NCBI RefSeq assembly: GCF_003071065.1
Contig: NZ_QCXX01000008.1
Location: forward strand, 248,001 to 312,000
Length of the DNA stretch: 64,000 bases
Source of the DNA: Sphingobacterium athyrii
Lineage (GTDB): Bacteria; Bacteroidota; Bacteroidia; Sphingobacteriales; Sphingobacteriaceae
Direction of reading: 5' to 3'
In this document: piece by piece, positions 63,289 to 64,000 of the stretch
Layout of the letters: each line of letters opens with the position of its first letter
Position numbering within the stretch: position 1 is the stretch's first letter
Translations under genes and position numbers: made by a program
The notes under the pieces: model-generated
Databases searched by the model: none
What the model saw: the letters and a program-made list of their open reading frames with translations, nothing else
What the model was told of the DNA's origin: nothing

Positions 63289-64000
63289 TTAGATCTTAGG
63301 GCTTTGACTATAAGCACTCCATAACTCGTCAATCGTCTTGCCGGTCTGTGCTTTCCAGAAATCATCGGTATATGTTTTATTTCGCATTGCTCCGTCCAAT
63401 TTTTTAACAAAATCTTTTTTTACATTTTTGTTAATCCAATAAAGGAATCGTGCCGTCGTACGATATGAATCCGTATATTTTTGTTTCTCTGTATAGTCCG
63501 GCAATTTCCAATTTGCACCAGCGTTGTCTATTCCTTCGTCAAACCGAACGAAATCTGCTATTCCCTCGGTAATCCACCAAGGGCCGGCTCCATCTGGATA
63601 AGCCTGAACAATGTGCATGACTTCATGCGTTACGACATCTATATCGCCCGGATTTTTTGCAAACCACTCCGGACTGTAGCGGACAATTCCACCTGCTGTA
63701 GCCGCTACACCCTTATAATCGGGGTCAATGACAAAGGATACCTTTTTTATGGTCTTGTTATTATATTTCTTTGCCAGCTTGGGGTAATTAGTAAAATACG
63801 CCGCCACCAATCTATCCTTTAAGGCTGGACTAAACCCCTTGTCTTTATTAATCCAGATCAAGGTGTATCCATTTTTGGTAATGCTATCAACATCCACCGC
63901 TGCCTTACGGTCATTTTCGGTATGTTGCCAATTATCCTGTGCCGAAACTGAAAAAGAATACAGCAGACCGACGATGGCCAATGCTTGTTTCAAAAAATTA
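63289..64000 (-). CDS. Secreted zinc peptidase of the plant basic-secretory-protein type (partial 5' end)
   Basis: At least 234 aa with a signal sequence (QALAIVGLLYSFSVSAQ) and the zincin motif HEVMH (His123, Glu124, His127 in the numbering from the TTG at 63993) followed by PWWITEGIADFVRF, the family hallmark of basic secretory proteins (PF04450-type). The frame continues to the window edge without a stop (two more codons, AAT TTT), and the only in-window start is a TTG, so the true ATG probably lies a few bases beyond 64000. It runs into the GH92 gene 10 bases on, suggesting that it trims the protein part of mannosylated glycoproteins. Confidence 0.85.
   Translation of the reverse strand, partial: NFLKQALAIVGLLYSFSVSAQDNWQHTENDRKAAVDVDSITKNGYTLIWINKDKGFSPALKDRLVAAYFTNYPKLAKKYNNKTIKKVSFVIDPDYKGVAATAGGIVRYSPEWFAKNPGDIDVVTHEVMHIVQAYPDGAGPWWITEGIADFVRFDEGIDNAGANWKLPDYTEKQKYTDSYRTTARFLYWINKNVKKDFVKKLDGAMRNKTYTDDFWKAQTGKTIDELWSAYSQSPKI

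Noticed and set aside
63279..63410. N-terminal extension of the second GH92
   Set aside because: It overlaps the peptidase gene and hides a clear signal peptide starting at 63278.
1..64000. Mobile elements, CRISPR arrays, prophage and defence systems
   Set aside because: No transposase, integrase, regular spaced repeats, terminal inverted repeats or phage structural genes were seen.

Overview
The window looks like chromosomal DNA of a Sphingobacteriaceae member (Bacteroidota), most likely Sphingobacterium or a close relative. This rests on three SusC/SusD pairs, a fused LpxC-FabZ, a PorX-type response regulator with a PglZ domain, several promoters of the Bacteroidota type (TTTG, about 19 bases, TAnnTTTG), weak Shine-Dalgarno use, and an EF-P of the form I associate with this group. 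No tRNA, rRNA, CRISPR array, insertion sequence or phage was found. The assignment is by recognition only, since no search was run.

Left part (1 to about 19.3 kb), mostly housekeeping: a protein cut by the window edge, a membrane TPR/LuxR-type regulator, 5-formyl-THF cyclo-ligase, then a minus-strand envelope operon (HD phosphohydrolase, lpxD, lpxC-fabZ, lpxA, ABC ATPase, efp) closed by a strong terminator. Divergent from it run porX, tsaE and an orphan ABC ATPase. Alanine dehydrogenase and an esterase follow on the minus strand, then a nucleotide-sugar dehydratase, a TPR membrane protein, ribH, an unknown secreted protein and a YtxJ-like protein on the plus strand.

Middle part (19.3 to 35.2 kb): a tight four-gene minus-strand operon pairs SusC/SusD with a lipoprotein isoaspartyl peptidase and an S51 cyanophycinase-like peptidase, which suggests uptake and breakdown of cyanophycin or other beta-aspartyl peptides. 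A short core segment follows (S4 protein, dapD, tsaC, DUF4920, folP). Next comes a probable copper-acquisition locus: a small three-cysteine protein, a YtkA/FixH-like lipoprotein, a TonB-dependent receptor carrying the CxxxM and HxM motifs known from OprC, MbnP and the di-haem MbnH.

Right part (35.3 to 64 kb): a small glycan locus with SusC, SusD, a GH30 enzyme and a surface-binding lipoprotein (beta-1,6-glucan is the best guess), controlled by a DUF6377 SusR-like regulator. Then an efflux operon whose RND pump is fused in frame to its outer-membrane TolC/NodT partner across an internal lipobox. Last is an alpha-mannan or N-glycan locus with two different GH92 mannosidases, SusC/SusD, a histidine kinase with an OmpR-type regulator, and a plant-BSP-like zinc peptidase cut by the right edge.

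The observations I rate highest are the cyanophycin-type SusCD locus, the copper locus with OprC-like ligands next to MbnP/MbnH, and the RND-OMF fusion with a potential internal signal-peptidase II site. Several perfect inverted repeats sit in promoters or between genes and look regulatory.
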